DNA of 64,000 bases from BMS3Bbin11 sp034659075 (GTDB lineage: Bacteria; Pseudomonadota; Gammaproteobacteria; BMS3Bbin11). Position numbers and translations under genes: made by a program. The DNA is taken from positions 1 through 64,000 of the forward strand of contig JAYEGM010000222.1 in the NCBI GenBank assembly GCA_034659075.1, written 5' to 3'. A model generated the notes under the pieces. It was not told where the DNA came from. It made no database searches and worked only from the letters and a program-made list of their open reading frames with translations. How positions within the stretch are numbered: the stretch's first letter is position 1; each line of letters begins with the position of its first letter. This document shows positions 62,890 to 64,000 of the stretch, piece after piece.

Positions 62890-64000
62890 ATGACAAAAAC
62901 GACCAGAACTTTAGCCCCGCGAAAAGAACTTATTTCCTGGGCAATGTATGACTTTGCTAATTCCGGCTACACCACCGTTGTTTTAACTGCTATTTTCAAT
63001 GCCTATTTTGTTGGCGTTATCGCCGCATCAGTTGATAGCACTAACGGTGGCACAGGCACCTTGCTGTGGAGTTTAAGTATCGGTGCTGCAAATACATTGA
63101 TTCTTTTTACTGCGCCTGTACTCGGAGCAATCGCTGACTTCTCAGCGTCCAAGAAAAAGATGCTTGCCTATAGCACGATTGGCTGTATCGTCATGACTGC
63201 CCTGCTAGGTTTTACCGGTCCAGATCAACTGCTACTCAGCATGTTATTTCTGGCGGGCTCGGCATTTTTGTTTGGTACCGGCGAAAACCTGATCGCGGCA
63301 TTTCTGCCGGAAATTGCCCCGCCGGATAAAGTCGGCAAGGTTTCCGGTTTCAGCTGGGCACTGGGCTATGTAGGCGGCCTGCTGGTACTCGCACTCTGCC
63401 TCATCTATATAGAAAGCGTTAAGCCATTGGGACAGACTGCAGAACAATATGTCCCTGTTACACTCTGGATTACCGCCCTGATTTTTGCCCTGGCAGCTAC
63501 ACCAACTTTCCTTTTCCTGAAAGAAAGGGCTCAACCAGCAGGCAGTACGCCTTCCACAATATCTTCTTATACCCGGACCGGCTTTTCCCGCCTCAAGCAA
63601 ACCCTGCAGCACAGGCACCAGTTTCGTGACCTGTTTCGGTTTCTTTTCGCATTGAGCATCTTCAGCAGCGGGGTCTATACCGTTATTGTCATCGCAGCCA
63701 TCTATGCCCAGGAAGTGATGCACTTCTCCACTACTGAAAATATCATCATGATCATGGTGGTCAATATCACAGCTGCTATCGGTGCCTTTGTCTTCGGGCT
63801 GTTTCAGGATCGCCTGGGAGCTAAACGCACATTAGAGCTGACATTACTAATATGGATACTCGCCATTACTGTTGCCTGGCAAGGTGAGACGAAGACCCAA
63901 TTCTGGATCGCCGCCAATTTAATCGGGCTGGCCATGGGCTCCAGTCAGTCAGCCGGGCGTGCCCTGGTGGCTCTGTTTGCCCCGGATGGCCGCACAGCTG
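62890..64000 (+). CDS. UMF1-family MFS transporter, 5' part
   Basis: The gene runs past the window end, so about 370 residues are seen. It starts near the N-terminal hallmark SWAMYDFANSGYTTVVLTAIFNAYF of the UMF1 (Atg22-like) branch of the MFS. MFS loop motifs are visible, GAIADFSASKKKML between TM2 and TM3 and QDRLGAKRTLEL in the second half. At least nine hydrophobic segments are present. Substrate is unknown; a role in efflux is possible. It lies 59 bases after egtD. Confidence 0.88.
   Translation, partial: MTKTTRTLAPRKELISWAMYDFANSGYTTVVLTAIFNAYFVGVIAASVDSTNGGTGTLLWSLSIGAANTLILFTAPVLGAIADFSASKKKMLAYSTIGCIVMTALLGFTGPDQLLLSMLFLAGSAFLFGTGENLIAAFLPEIAPPDKVGKVSGFSWALGYVGGLLVLALCLIYIESVKPLGQTAEQYVPVTLWITALIFALAATPTFLFLKERAQPAGSTPSTISSYTRTGFSRLKQTLQHRHQFRDLFRFLFALSIFSSGVYTVIVIAAIYAQEVMHFSTTENIIMIMVVNITAAIGAFVFGLFQDRLGAKRTLELTLLIWILAITVAWQGETKTQFWIAANLIGLAMGSSQSAGRALVALFAPDGRTA

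Noticed and set aside
54000..64000. A sortase gene or LPXTG-like target near the PdsRS-type pair
   Set aside because: No encoded protein in this part of the window has a sortase TLxTC-type site or a cell-wall sorting tail.

Overview
The window is chromosomal DNA from a gammaproteobacterium, probably a free-living environmental or marine one. The evidence is gene order and content: recN-fur-bamE-rnfH-ratA-smpB-ssrA, then tig-clpP-clpX-lon-hupB-ppiD, gammaproteobacterial tmRNA tag ANDDNYALAA, PepN, BamC, and a two-component pair of the type normally linked to proteobacterial sortase loci. I cannot name a genus. Almost all of the window is dense coding sequence with a few small accessory patches.

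Layout. 1-4.4 kb: DNA repair and Fur (recN, fur), outer-membrane assembly (bamE), ratA/rnfH with a sodium symporter, and smpB. 4.4-7.1 kb: the tmRNA gene followed by an AT-rich insert carrying one secreted protein of unknown function; the insert ends in a degraded copy of the tmRNA 3' end, so it looks like an integrated-element remnant. 7.1-18.6 kb: a small conserved protein, an M48-like protein lacking its zinc histidines, and the folding/proteolysis block ppiD, hupB, lon, clpX, clpP, tig with tRNA-Asp, tRNA-Val and tRNA-Leu. 18.7-27.7 kb: a small membrane protein, typA, a composite intergenic repeat, pepN, and a 1159-residue multi-cofactor oxidoreductase resembling a fusion of both Nfn subunits. 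27.7-34.3 kb: two GGDEF/EAL-type proteins flanking an EamA-family transporter whose leader contains competing terminator and antiterminator stems. 34.4-38.6 kb: a thioredoxin-HEAT fusion, a sulfotransferase-like protein, heme A synthase and MsrPQ.

38.9-46.4 kb is a six-gene MoxR/Bat operon (AAA ATPase, DUF58, DUF4381, two von Willebrand A proteins, BatD). 46.6-54.3 kb carries a GlcG/HbpS-type protein, a small lipoprotein, purL, bamC and dapA. 54.5-57.4 kb is a PdsR/PdsS-type two-component pair without any sortase gene nearby. 57.4-64 kb holds an antitoxin-like protein, a small membrane protein, an ABC ATPase with an altered switch residue, a hypoxanthine-DNA glycosylase-type protein overlapping egtB, the ergothioneine genes egtBC and divergent egtD, and a UMF1-type MFS transporter cut by the window end.

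The intergenic regions contain several repeat families: heptamer arrays built on GGTTTAC, CAGGTTT or CCTAAAA at gene ends, CATTGCGAG-type long hairpins, ACCACAGAGG inverted repeats, and TTCCGGC hairpins. No CRISPR array, insertion sequence, rRNA operon or prophage structural gene was seen. The observations I consider most worth following are the attenuator-like leader at 31.0-31.2 kb, the Nfn-like fusion, and the tmRNA-associated insert.
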